This document shows positions 53,823-61,037 of a stretch of 64,000 bases of DNA, piece after piece. The notes below the pieces were generated by a model, which searched no databases, was not told where the DNA came from, and saw only the letters and a program-made list of their open reading frames with translations. The translations under genes were made by a program, and so were the position numbers. Position 1 is the first letter of the stretch; every line of letters starts with the position of its first letter. Source of the DNA: Pseudomonas mandelii (GTDB lineage: Bacteria; Pseudomonadota; Gammaproteobacteria; Pseudomonadales; Pseudomonadaceae); contig NZ_RCZA01000003.1 of the NCBI RefSeq assembly GCF_006438925.1, positions 38,241 through 102,240 on the forward strand, written 5' to 3'.

Positions 53823-55017
53823 ACAGAAGACATGCAAGAATCCAGATTGCAAAAAGAGATTCAGACCATCTGTTAAAACCGCCATCTATTGCAACCGCAC
53901 TTGCAAAGACAACACCGCCAACCAGAAAGTGAGGAAAGACCCAATGGAGAAAGCTTTGAAAGCTGCTTTCTTCTATTACATCGCTCGTGAGTGTATTCGT
54001 GCTGGAACACTTGAGATTCTACGCGGCCACACTGTTGAATCCCTGTCTTACCTTCACACCCTGTACAAGACCAACATGCAATACAACGGCTATGGTGATC
54101 GTAACGAATACGAGCTATCCCATATCGCCCCAGTGAAAGGACATGACATTATCGGTCTTCTGTACGCTGAGAACCTTGTATCCGCTCCCAAAGCTCTCAA
54201 CCGTGCACACAGCACCAAGTGGTTTGGTTACGGTAAGTCTGTTCACCGTCTAACACTTGATTCCAAGCACAATATTGATAAGCGTTTGGACAAGGAGTCT
54301 GAAGTTGTCACACGGGTGATTGATTATCTTGGAAGGAAGGTTGTTCTAGATACAATCAAGGAATGCAAGATCAAGCCAGCCCAACGCAGCCAACTCACAG
54401 AATGGATTGTCAGTAAATACGATCCAGCCAACCCAGACCATAAAGCAGCACTTCCAGATATCAGTAAAGTGGATGGCATGAAGACAAAGGAGCTTCATCA
54501 CGTTAAAGCCATGATGCTTGGTGAAGAAACGGGTGAATACTTCGCCTCCCCTGCTTCACGCCAAGAGGTTGTGTTCTGTCAGGAACTGAACCGCCTCAGT
54601 GCGCATCGTCCAGAGCTTGAAGTGTTCGCCTATGCCCTTGAGGAAGCTCTCGCCACTCAGACAGAACCCAGTCTCTTTACCCAGCATCATGCACAGATGT
54701 TGTTCGACGTGCTGCACGGTAAGTCGATTGCAGTTATGGCCGATACTCTGGAAATGGTGATTGCTGAGAACACCGCCCACAGTTTCATCACGTACACAGG
54801 CAACGTTACCAACTTGCCAAGATACGCTGTTGACGCATTCCAGTACGTGCAAAACCCTCTTGCTGGTGCGCAGCTTCACCATACGTCTCTGGCTGCCTTC
54901 AAGGCGACAATGGGCCAACCTGCACGCGCAGTGATCCTGACGGATACAGTCGATACCCTGTCACTCGTTCGCCCTGGGGCAATGAACTCTGACCCGTTCT
55001 ACAACGCTCCTTTTTAA
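53791..55017 (+). CDS. Zinc-ribbon plus possible HNH-like protein, 408 residues
   Basis: A 408-residue protein. The N-terminus carries the island's zinc-ribbon pattern, Cys15, Cys20, Cys34 and Cys38 (KTCKNPDCKKRF and AIYCNRTCKDN). At about residues 108-135 YELSHIAPVKGHDIIGLLYA and ENLVSAPKALNRAHS resemble the His-...-Asn-L-...-LN pattern of HNH (beta-beta-alpha) nucleases of phages. The C-terminal half is helical with no recognised domain. GGAG lies 9 bases before the ATG at 53791. It could be the DNA-processing or regulatory protein of the island; no replication motif was found. Confidence 0.55.
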   Translation: MTTQNTTATAKQKTCKNPDCKKRFRPSVKTAIYCNRTCKDNTANQKVRKDPMEKALKAAFFYYIARECIRAGTLEILRGHTVESLSYLHTLYKTNMQYNGYGDRNEYELSHIAPVKGHDIIGLLYAENLVSAPKALNRAHSTKWFGYGKSVHRLTLDSKHNIDKRLDKESEVVTRVIDYLGRKVVLDTIKECKIKPAQRSQLTEWIVSKYDPANPDHKAALPDISKVDGMKTKELHHVKAMMLGEETGEYFASPASRQEVVFCQELNRLSAHRPELEVFAYALEEALATQTEPSLFTQHHAQMLFDVLHGKSIAVMADTLEMVIAENTAHSFITYTGNVTNLPRYAVDAFQYVQNPLAGAQLHHTSLAAFKATMGQPARAVILTDTVDTLSLVRPGAMNSDPFYNAPF

Positions 55018-55028
55018 AACAACTCTGA

Positions 55029-55065
55029 AGCCCTATCTTGCCATGTTGCCGGATGGGGCTTTTTC
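55029..55065 (+). terminator. Rho-independent terminator
   Basis: AGCCC-T-ATC pairs with GAT-G-GGGCT (one mismatch) around a 14-base loop, followed by TTTTTC. It closes the rightward operon just after the 408-residue gene. Confidence 0.75.
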
Positions 55066-55192
55066 GTTGGGACAACACATTGTTCGCACTCGCAAGAGTA
55101 GGAGACGTTCTACTCCGACTGCATTGCCTACAGGCCACGTAATTCAAGGCTTACAGCCATTTTTAGTGTGCAGCTACGAAGTGTTGTAACCC

Positions 55193-55647
55193 GTGAACGG
55201 ACGTTCACAATGGTACATAGTCCCGGCTGAAGGCCGAGTGTTTGCACGAACAGAAAGAGGATAAGTTAAAAGTATTCATGTTAGTTGCTTGCAACATGAA
55301 AATTACTAGTTTGACAGGTGATAGCACTCAAGAGACAATGCCTTACCCAAAACCGTTAGGTTTGAGTGTTCCAATGTTGGTTGTACAAATAATATACAAT
55401 TATCATAACAACACTAACAAAGAGGATTAGCACTGATAACGTCAGTTATCAATTGTACCCTCCTGACCTACGGTTGGTTCGCCAGCTCACCTACGGTCAA
55501 AGCTTACACTCTCCAAGAACGTCAGTTCTTAGGGTACTGGATTATCTGTTTTGTTTTATCAGGTTACACTCCCAGTCTGGAACACTCCCAGTCTTGTCCC
55601 TTCTGAACGTCCGTTCAGGGTTGTACACCTCCTTGATGCGAAGCATC
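55193..55647. repeat. Array of small perfect hairpins with phased GTAC words
   Basis: In 455 non-coding bases I see perfect hairpins at 55193 (GTGAAC-GGAC-GTTCAC), 55224 (CGGC-TGAAG-GCCG), 55275-55300 (8-bp arms), 55350 (AAACC-GTTA-GGTTT), 55434 (TGATAAC-GTCA-GTTATCA), 55466 and 55489 (ACC-TAC-GGT, twice), 55515 (AAGAAC-GTCA-GTTCTT), 55603 (CTGAAC-GTCC-GTTCAG) and 55635 (GATGC-GAA-GCATC). Four share the core AAC-GTCM-GTT on one strand or the other, and each has GTAC 7-8 nt after the final GTT. It may be an origin, a promoter array or a set of operators. Confidence 0.7.
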
Positions 55648-56209
55648 CATGTCCTGTCTTTATTAATACGACACATTCAAAATCCTCTGTCTGCATAGTG
55701 CGACGGATTCACATCTGATCAAAAAACGTACAATTAACTCATCAAAACCCTGTAGTAACTATATGGTACATATAGGTGTCTTGGCTGGGGCCGTTTAGGC
55801 CAGATTGGCTACACACCCCGGTTTCATTGGCTTAGAGCCCGTCAGCTGAAATTTTAGCCAACGTGTTTTGTACCAATCAGTACAATAAACCCCTTTCCTG
55901 CACCATAGTAGTGCGTCTGTACTAAGCGAATTGCTTTTTCTCTGGCGGCGCCGGGATTTGAAAATTCAGAAAAACGAAACCCAAGGGTGGCGAACGATGC
56001 ACACCTACAACATTGGTGCAAGGTTTTTCACTCTCAATCCAAACGAATCCGACCAATGGTCATATCAGGTTTTACCCAATGGAATTCCAACAAAGTCAAG
56101 CCCTTTTGTTTTTATCATTATCAATTGCACTGACGTTCGTCTCCCCTAATGACAACTCCCAGAATCCGCTATAGAATCGTCACAACAGAAATGCTCTAGG
56201 GGATTGGAA
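55648..56209. other. Non-coding stretch with further dyads
   Basis: Between the hairpin array and the serine recombinase. It has CTATATG-GTA-CATATAG at 55759-55775, GGCC-GTTTA-GGCC near 55789, and TTGTAC-CAATCA-GTACAA at 55868-55885, but no convincing gene. A 50-codon frame starting at 55997 has AGGGTGG upstream and cannot be excluded. Confidence 0.5.
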
Positions 56210-56905
56210 ATGGATTGTGTCGGCTACGTTCGTGTCTCTCGAAAGTCGCAAGGTGAATCAGGCTTAGGCTTAGAGGCACAGCTTGAGTACATCCAACGTG
56301 CAGCCTCCCAAAATGGCTGGAATGTGATAGCTGTCTACAGTGAGACAATCTCCGGCACCATCCATCCTATGGAGCGTCCTGAGTTCATCAAGGCTGCTTC
56401 TCATGGAGTCCCAGTGTTGTGTGCAAAGCTGGATAGGCTCTCTAGGGACGTTGAACACATTGCAGGCTTAATGAAGCGTACAGACTTCAAAGTGGCAACC
56501 ATGCCCCAAGCTGACAAATTCCAATTACATTTGTTTGCAGCTCTGGCAGAACAGGAACGTGCATTCATCAGCCAACGTACCAAGGACGCCCTACAGTCTC
56601 TCCAGCAGCGTGCAACCAATGGTGATGCAGAGAGCATCCAGAAGGTGAAGAACAGGAGTGATGCACAGGCTAAGGGACGTGCAGTCGCTGATATCACAAC
56701 AGCTAACAACACCCGCATGGCGAACATCAGCACATACCAAACCACCCTAGAGCCACACCTCAAGGCTTGCCTGCACGACAAGGTGAAGACACTTCAGTCA
56801 GTAGCTGATTGCCTCAACGTTAAAGGGCTTCGTACAGCCCGTGGTAGCGAGTTCACACCAACAGCAGTACGTCGCCTGATGCTCGCTCTCAACGTGTCCT
56901 TCTGA
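56210..56905 (+). CDS. Serine recombinase (resolvase/invertase family)
   Basis: A 231-residue small serine recombinase. The catalytic Ser is in VGYVRVSRKSQGESGLGLEAQ (about residues 4-24); LCAKLDRLSRDV is the conserved Arg-containing block, and ALAEQERAFISQRTKDAL the E-helix start. The C-terminal 60 residues hold a helix-turn-helix-like region (KTLQSVADCLNVKGLRT). The ATG at 56210 follows AGGGGATTGG. It may resolve multimers or invert a segment; it lies at the opposite end of the island from the tyrosine integrase. Confidence 0.9.
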   Translation: MDCVGYVRVSRKSQGESGLGLEAQLEYIQRAASQNGWNVIAVYSETISGTIHPMERPEFIKAASHGVPVLCAKLDRLSRDVEHIAGLMKRTDFKVATMPQADKFQLHLFAALAEQERAFISQRTKDALQSLQQRATNGDAESIQKVKNRSDAQAKGRAVADITTANNTRMANISTYQTTLEPHLKACLHDKVKTLQSVADCLNVKGLRTARGSEFTPTAVRRLMLALNVSF

Positions 56906-57131
56906 GGCTTACAGGGGCTTCAGGGGGCAGTTTGTTATTTCTACATTTCAGACGATTCCTATTCGGACGCTCGCACACCACTAAGAACCTCACTCTTGAA
57001 TCCCAGTTTCCAAAAGTCCTTCTGCTGTTCAATTTCCTGGCCGGAAATCAAGTTCATAAAAGACGGGACACTTTTCCACGGCGGGAATTTGGGCTTTGGT
57101 GCAGAAAACGACCTGAAGAATAATCAGCGAT

Positions 57132-57953
57132 CTACTCACCAGTACCGGAGCGAGCCTCAGCGCCTGCTCTGCTGACTAGGCCGTGAATGGCCTTCGTTGC
57201 TTGCTCTAGCTTTCGTCGTTTCGCCGCTGCGGCCAACTTCTCATCAAGGACTAGCTCGATTCCCATCTTTACGACCGGAAACGCCACTAAGCACTCATTC
57301 TCTGTCAGCTCGTGTATCCCTTGGCTAAGAATCTTGTACATCGAACGATTTTCCACGAGAAACTCGGGAAGGTGCCCCGCCAGCAGTTGTATCCGCTCTG
57401 CCATCCGCCCGTTTTGATAAGCGTCATCATCCCAGCCGCTATCGGTTTTCGCGATCTGGTAAGCAGCATCTACAAGGTTCTCAAAGATTCGCCGCAGGTA
57501 GACAAATGAGCCTACCCCTACACCGTGCGCAGCCAAGCCAATAGCTTTAGTGAATTCCTTGAAATCCTCTCTGGATAGCACAGTAGAGTACTGACGCACA
57601 TCATACGTGTTGAGGTCAGCAAGAGACGGATACTGTCCAATTTTCTGCACCGTCCTATCCTCAACGTCGAACAGGAAGTACAAGTGATGGCCCTCATTCC
57701 GAGAACATTTAAGCAAGACGTTAAATCGCTTACTCCCCACCCATGCGTCAATATATTGAGGGACGCTCCCAGTGATATGGTGATGGAAAATGCTGGGGCC
57801 ATTACATTCCGGGCAGTACGTGTCGATTGGCTCTTGGGAGAACATTACATTCCAGCCTGCTTTGTCCTGGCCCGCCGCAAAGGTGAATTGCTCATACAGG
57901 GGAAAGGTGATGCAGAACTCTTTTTTTGTGGGAGGTGGTGTCTGTGCGGTCAT
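57132..57953 (-). CDS. Island accessory protein with zinc-binding motif, unknown function
   Basis: A 273-residue protein read toward the recombinase. DTYCPECNGPSIFHHH (about 45-60) looks like a zinc-binding CxxC...HHH site. The C-terminal half is helical: VGSFVYLRRIFENLVDAAYQ and the long VVKMGIELVLDEKLAAAAKRR, resembling DUF4145-type proteins, though I am unsure. GC content is nearer to host level than the island core. Such single genes next to an att site are often cargo such as phage defence. The start is uncertain: an in-frame ATG at 58028 gives 298 residues. Confidence 0.65.
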   Translation of the reverse strand: MTAQTPPPTKKEFCITFPLYEQFTFAAGQDKAGWNVMFSQEPIDTYCPECNGPSIFHHHITGSVPQYIDAWVGSKRFNVLLKCSRNEGHHLYFLFDVEDRTVQKIGQYPSLADLNTYDVRQYSTVLSREDFKEFTKAIGLAAHGVGVGSFVYLRRIFENLVDAAYQIAKTDSGWDDDAYQNGRMAERIQLLAGHLPEFLVENRSMYKILSQGIHELTENECLVAFPVVKMGIELVLDEKLAAAAKRRKLEQATKAIHGLVSRAGAEARSGTGE

Positions 57954-58151
57954 GCAGGCTGGCTCTAAATGGCAATATGGGAAATGCATTCCATCGACAT
58001 TATCGGCTTGCAGACACCCTGTCCACATGAGGAAGGCGCGCTAGTTCGGGCACCCACCGGTAGAGCGTTCGAACCAACCACTAGACATAGTGGACTGCGG
58101 AAAGAACGAAGTCAGGGAAGGTCTCAGATGAGGGGCACAGCGGGGGAAGGG

Positions 58152-58176
58152 AGTAGTACAACCGAGTAGTACAATC
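58152..58176 (+). repeat. Tandem AGTAGTACAA sites, right end
   Basis: AGTAGTACAACC and GAGTAGTACAATCGC follow each other, the same double motif as at 46244-46270, 50 bp inside the right att copy. Probable integrase or excisionase arm sites. Confidence 0.6.
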
Positions 58177-58184
58177 GCAAAACA

Positions 58185-58219
58185 AAAAGCCCCGCAAACC
58201 ATTGATTTGCGGGGCTTTT
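58185..58219 (-). terminator. Terminator of tRNA-Ser, carried by the island
   Basis: A 14-bp perfect stem, AAAAGCCCCGCAAA / TTTGCGGGGCTTTT, loop of 7 bases, lies just downstream (minus strand) of the tRNA. It is inside the island boundary, so it came with the element and replaces the terminator at 46119. Confidence 0.85.
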
Positions 58220-58225
58220 CTATGT

Positions 58226-58243
58226 ATGGCGGAGAGATAGGGA
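58226..58243. repeat. attR: 18-bp repeat at the tRNA-Ser 3' end
   Basis: ATGGCGGAGAGATAGGGA is identical to 46166-46183 and covers the CCA end, acceptor stem and start of the T-arm of the tRNA. Confidence 0.88.
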
Positions 58244-58316
58244 TTCGAACCCTAGGTACCGGTGAAGGTACAACGGATTTCGAATCCGTCCCATTCGGCC
58301 ACTCTGGCATCTCTCC
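58227..58316 (-). tRNA. tRNA-Ser(CGA)
   Basis: A 90-nt tRNA with encoded CCA. The acceptor stem pairs GGAGAGA with TCTCTCC; the anticodon loop is TTCGAAA with anticodon CGA between ACGGA/TCCGT arms; a long variable arm (TACCTTCACCGGTA) marks class II; the T-loop is GGTTCGAATCC. The gene is whole after insertion, because the island brought the 3' end back. It reads UCG codons. Confidence 0.95.
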
Positions 58317-58399
58317 AACGGCGCGCATCATAACAACACTTTTGCCGGAAGCGAACCCCCTAAGCGAAATTTTTCCGTGCTATCAGATGCTTGCGTCGA

Positions 58400-59113
58400 T
58401 TAAAGCGGTACGCCCAGACGATTGGCGACTTCTTCGTAGGCTTCGATGACGTCACCGAGGCCCTGACGGAAGCGGTCTTTGTCCATTTTCTTGCCGGTGG
58501 CCTTGTCCCACAGACGGCAGCCGTCCGGACTGAACTCGTCGCCCAGGACGATGGAGCCGTCGGAGAACACGCCGAATTCCAGTTTGAAGTCGACCAGCAG
58601 CAGGCCGGCGTCGTCGAACAGTTTGCTCAGGACTTCGTTGACCTTGAGCGACAGTTCTTTCATGCGAACCAGTTGCTCGGCGGTGCCCCAACCGAATGCC
58701 ACGACGTGGGATTCGTTGATGAACGGGTCGCCCTTGGCGTCGTCCTTCAGGAACAGTTCGAAGGTGTACGGGTTGAGCTTCATGCCTTCTTCGACGCCCA
58801 GGCGCTTGACCAGGCTGCCGGCGGCGTAGTTACGCACGACGCACTCGACCGGGATCATGTCGAGTTTTTTCACCAGGCATTCGTTGTCGCCCAGCAGTTT
58901 GTCGAATTGGGTCGGCACGCCGGCGGCTTCGAGTTTCTGCATGATGAAGGCGTTGAACTTGTTGTTCACCATGCCTTTGCGGTCGAGCTGCTCGATGCGC
59001 TTGCCGTCGAACGCCGAAGTGTCGTTGCGAAACAGCAGGATCAAGCGGTCAGCGTCGTCGGTCTTGAAAACCGATTTGGCTTTGCCGCGGTAGAGTTCTT
59101 CACGTTTTTCCAT
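58400..59113 (-). CDS. purC: Phosphoribosylaminoimidazole-succinocarboxamide synthase
   Basis: A 237-residue SAICAR synthetase, which joins aspartate to CAIR in purine synthesis. [20 protein letters not shown] is the usual start; [31 protein letters not shown] and [14 protein letters not shown] are the family blocks. In pseudomonads it stands beside tRNA-Ser and an MBL hydrolase-bamC-dapA, as here. Confidence 0.96.
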   Translation of the reverse strand: MEKREELYRGKAKSVFKTDDADRLILLFRNDTSAFDGKRIEQLDRKGMVNNKFNAFIMQKLEAAGVPTQFDKLLGDNECLVKKLDMIPVECVVRNYAAGSLVKRLGVEEGMKLNPYTFELFLKDDAKGDPFINESHVVAFGWGTAEQLVRMKELSLKVNEVLSKLFDDAGLLLVDFKLEFGVFSDGSIVLGDEFSPDGCRLWDKATGKKMDKDRFRQGLGDVIEAYEEVANRLGVPL

Positions 59114-59141
59114 GATGGGCTCCGCTTGCTAAGTAGGTGGG

Positions 59142-59900
59142 CTAGGCGATGTGTCGCCAGTCGAGCCCTGAATCTTGATCGGCCAGTTGCAGCCAGTCCG
59201 GGTCGCACCCGAGGGTGTCGACAAAACATTGCCGGGCCAGCTGCGGCAGGTTGTTCTTGCTGCTCAGATGGGCCAGGACCAGATGTTGCAGGCCTTGCCA
59301 GCCCAACTCGGACACCAGGAATGCCGCCTGATGGTTGTTCAAATGCCCCAGTTCACCGCCTACCCGTTGCTTGAGAAAGTACGGGTAGTGACCGCGAGCC
59401 AGCATGTCACGGCAATGGTTGGACTCGATCATCAACGCATCGAGATCCCGATAGCCGTCCAGCACCTTGTTGCAATACGAGCCCAGGTCGGTCAACAGGC
59501 CGAAACGCCGCTCACCGTCACTGAAGACGTATTGCGTCGGCTCCTGTGCATCATGGGCCACGGCAATGACGCCGATGCTCAGTGCGCCGATCTGCAGTTG
59601 CTCGCCGCCGGCCAGAAGGCCAGCCGGTTCAATTGGTTTGCGCATCCCGCGCAGGGTACCGCGACTGAGGTAGACAGGCAGATTGTAGCGCCGAGACAGT
59701 AAACCCACGCCATGCACGTGGTCGGCATGTTCGTGGGTCACGAGTATCGCGCTCAGCTGCGCAGGGTTCACACCCAGGCGCAGCAGGCGTTTTTCGGTTT
59801 CCCGCAGGGAGAAACCACAATCCACCAGCACATACGTGTCAGCGCTGGCTATCAGCGTGCCGTTCCCTTGGCTACCGCTGCCGAGAACGGCAAAACGCAT
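59142..59900 (-). CDS. MBL-fold metallo-hydrolase (YycJ-like)
   Basis: A 252-residue metallo-beta-lactamase-fold hydrolase. The start MRFAVLGSGSQGNGTLI and the metal motif VTHEHADHVHG (about 54-64) are clear; further ligands lie in VAHDAQEPTQYVF, IESNHCRDML and HLSSKNN. It resembles the YycJ/WalJ group, proposed to act on nucleic acids or DNA ends. It lies between bamC and purC, 4 bp after bamC, so is cotranscribed with the dapA-bamC unit. Confidence 0.9.
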   Translation of the reverse strand: MRFAVLGSGSQGNGTLIASADTYVLVDCGFSLRETEKRLLRLGVNPAQLSAILVTHEHADHVHGVGLLSRRYNLPVYLSRGTLRGMRKPIEPAGLLAGGEQLQIGALSIGVIAVAHDAQEPTQYVFSDGERRFGLLTDLGSYCNKVLDGYRDLDALMIESNHCRDMLARGHYPYFLKQRVGGELGHLNNHQAAFLVSELGWQGLQHLVLAHLSSKNNLPQLARQCFVDTLGCDPDWLQLADQDSGLDWRHIA

Positions 59901-59904
59901 GAGA

Positions 59905-61020
59905 TCAGCCCAGATTGTCCTGAATCACGCTCAATACCTTGCGCGCCACATCTGCCGGCGCCACGGTGTTGATGTTTTTCTCGACGGTGACCTGGACGTT
60001 GTCGCCAACCTTGCTCAGGCGAACCTGATAACGCTCGGCACGGGCTTCAACTTCTTCCTTGCTCGGCGCACTGCCGAACAGGCCGCTGAAGAAACCAGGC
60101 TTCTCGTCTTTCTTCTCGGCTTTTTCCGACAGGTTGATGTAGTACAGGCCCAGGCTGCGGTTGATGTCTTCAACGCGCCATTCGCCCTGTTCCAACGCAC
60201 GACCGACGCTCGACCAGGCACGATCCAGGTCGCTGCCGACGTTCAGGACAGGGTTACCGCTGCCGTCTTCGCTCAGGCTGACACGACTTGGCGTATCGGA
60301 GTCACGCGAAGCCAGCATGGAGACCGAGCCGCCCTTCTCCGAGGTGCGGCTCATGCTCGCGAGCATGTCGTCGACCAGTGCCGCGTCCAGGCCAGTGTTG
60401 ACCGAACGGTTGGTGAAGGCCACGTCGGAGGTGCTACCGGCAGGACGCTCGGCGCTGACCACGTAGACTTCACTGGTGTTGCGCTGCACGCCTGGCTCGA
60501 TGCGGACCCGCACGCGGGTTTCGCTGTCAGCGCCGACACCGGCTGCGCTCAGGCGCTTGGCCATCGCGGCGGACAGTTCGTCGGAATGCTGCCAGGTGGT
60601 GGTGAATTCGCCGGTTTGCGGACGCTGTTCGTCCAGACGGAAACCGTTGTCCTGGAAGAACTGTACGGCCACTGGCCAGACTTCGGCCGGCGGGTTCTGA
60701 GCGACGATCCAACGCGAATCACCGGTCTTTTGCAGGGAGTAGGCGCTGGCGTCAGCCCCTGCCGACAACGGCTGCGGGCGAGGAACGATGTACTCGCCCT
60801 TGACGGTGTCATCGGCCACGTTGCGCGGGATCGGCAACAGCGGATCCAGACGTTTGGCGGTGCTGACATCCGACGGCAATTGCATGGGTGCAGTCTGTTG
60901 CGCTTCCAGGTAATCGCTACCGCGGTCACGGAAATAACCTTCCGGGCCCCAGACCCATCCGCAGCCACTGGTGCTGGAGATGATCAAGGCAAGTGCGGAA
61001 AGTCCGGCCAATCGCTTCAT
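59905..61020 (-). CDS. bamC: Outer membrane assembly lipoprotein BamC
   Basis: A 371-residue lipoprotein of the BAM complex, which inserts beta-barrel proteins. A signal peptide with lipobox STSGC (Cys20) is followed by an unstructured linker that binds BamD in homologues (YFRDRGSDYLEAQQ...), then two helix-grip domains (about 90-210 and 230-365). It lies 17 bp downstream of dapA, the standard order. Confidence 0.92.
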   Translation of the reverse strand: MKRLAGLSALALIISSTSGCGWVWGPEGYFRDRGSDYLEAQQTAPMQLPSDVSTAKRLDPLLPIPRNVADDTVKGEYIVPRPQPLSAGADASAYSLQKTGDSRWIVAQNPPAEVWPVAVQFFQDNGFRLDEQRPQTGEFTTTWQHSDELSAAMAKRLSAAGVGADSETRVRVRIEPGVQRNTSEVYVVSAERPAGSTSDVAFTNRSVNTGLDAALVDDMLASMSRTSEKGGSVSMLASRDSDTPSRVSLSEDGSGNPVLNVGSDLDRAWSSVGRALEQGEWRVEDINRSLGLYYINLSEKAEKKDEKPGFFSGLFGSAPSKEEVEARAERYQVRLSKVGDNVQVTVEKNINTVAPADVARKVLSVIQDNLG

Positions 61021-61037
61021 GCGTAGTACTTCCTCAA

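Larger units (their letters stand above)
46166..58243 (+). mobile_element. 12-kb integrative island in tRNA-Ser(CGA), phage-satellite-like
   Basis: The island is bounded by an 18-bp direct repeat of the tRNA-Ser 3' end. The integrase gene sits directly inside the left end. The interior is AT-richer than the flanks and uses many short, tightly packed frames, often with ATGA or TAATG overlaps. Contents in order: integrase, two small minus-strand genes, a zinc-ribbon protein, unknown small proteins, a tape-measure-like protein, more small proteins, zinc-ribbon proteins, a hairpin array, a serine recombinase and a minus-strand accessory gene. No capsid, portal, terminase, tail tube, baseplate, conjugation gene or recognised replication protein is seen. 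A satellite that borrows a helper phage's particles is the best fit; a decayed prophage is the alternative. Confidence 0.85.

Noticed and set aside
55242..55430. 62-codon frame starting with TTG before the array
   Set aside because: No ribosome site and a start codon that is unlikely here; the stretch also holds two hairpins.
55193..55647. N4-type virion RNA polymerase promoters as a firm call for the hairpin array
   Set aside because: Those promoters have 3-base loops with a set purine pattern; several hairpins here have 4-base loops, and no such polymerase gene is in the island. Kept only as one hypothesis.
55453..55698. 81-codon frame across the hairpin array
   Set aside because: It runs through several perfect hairpins, has no good ribosome site, and its product has no pattern of a folded protein.
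56932..57123. 63-codon frame after the serine recombinase
   Set aside because: No ribosome site, no neighbours in the same direction, and no recognisable product.
58041..58331. 96-codon minus-strand frame over the tRNA-Ser gene
   Set aside because: It overlaps the tRNA and its terminator; the start of the product is a translation of the tRNA itself.
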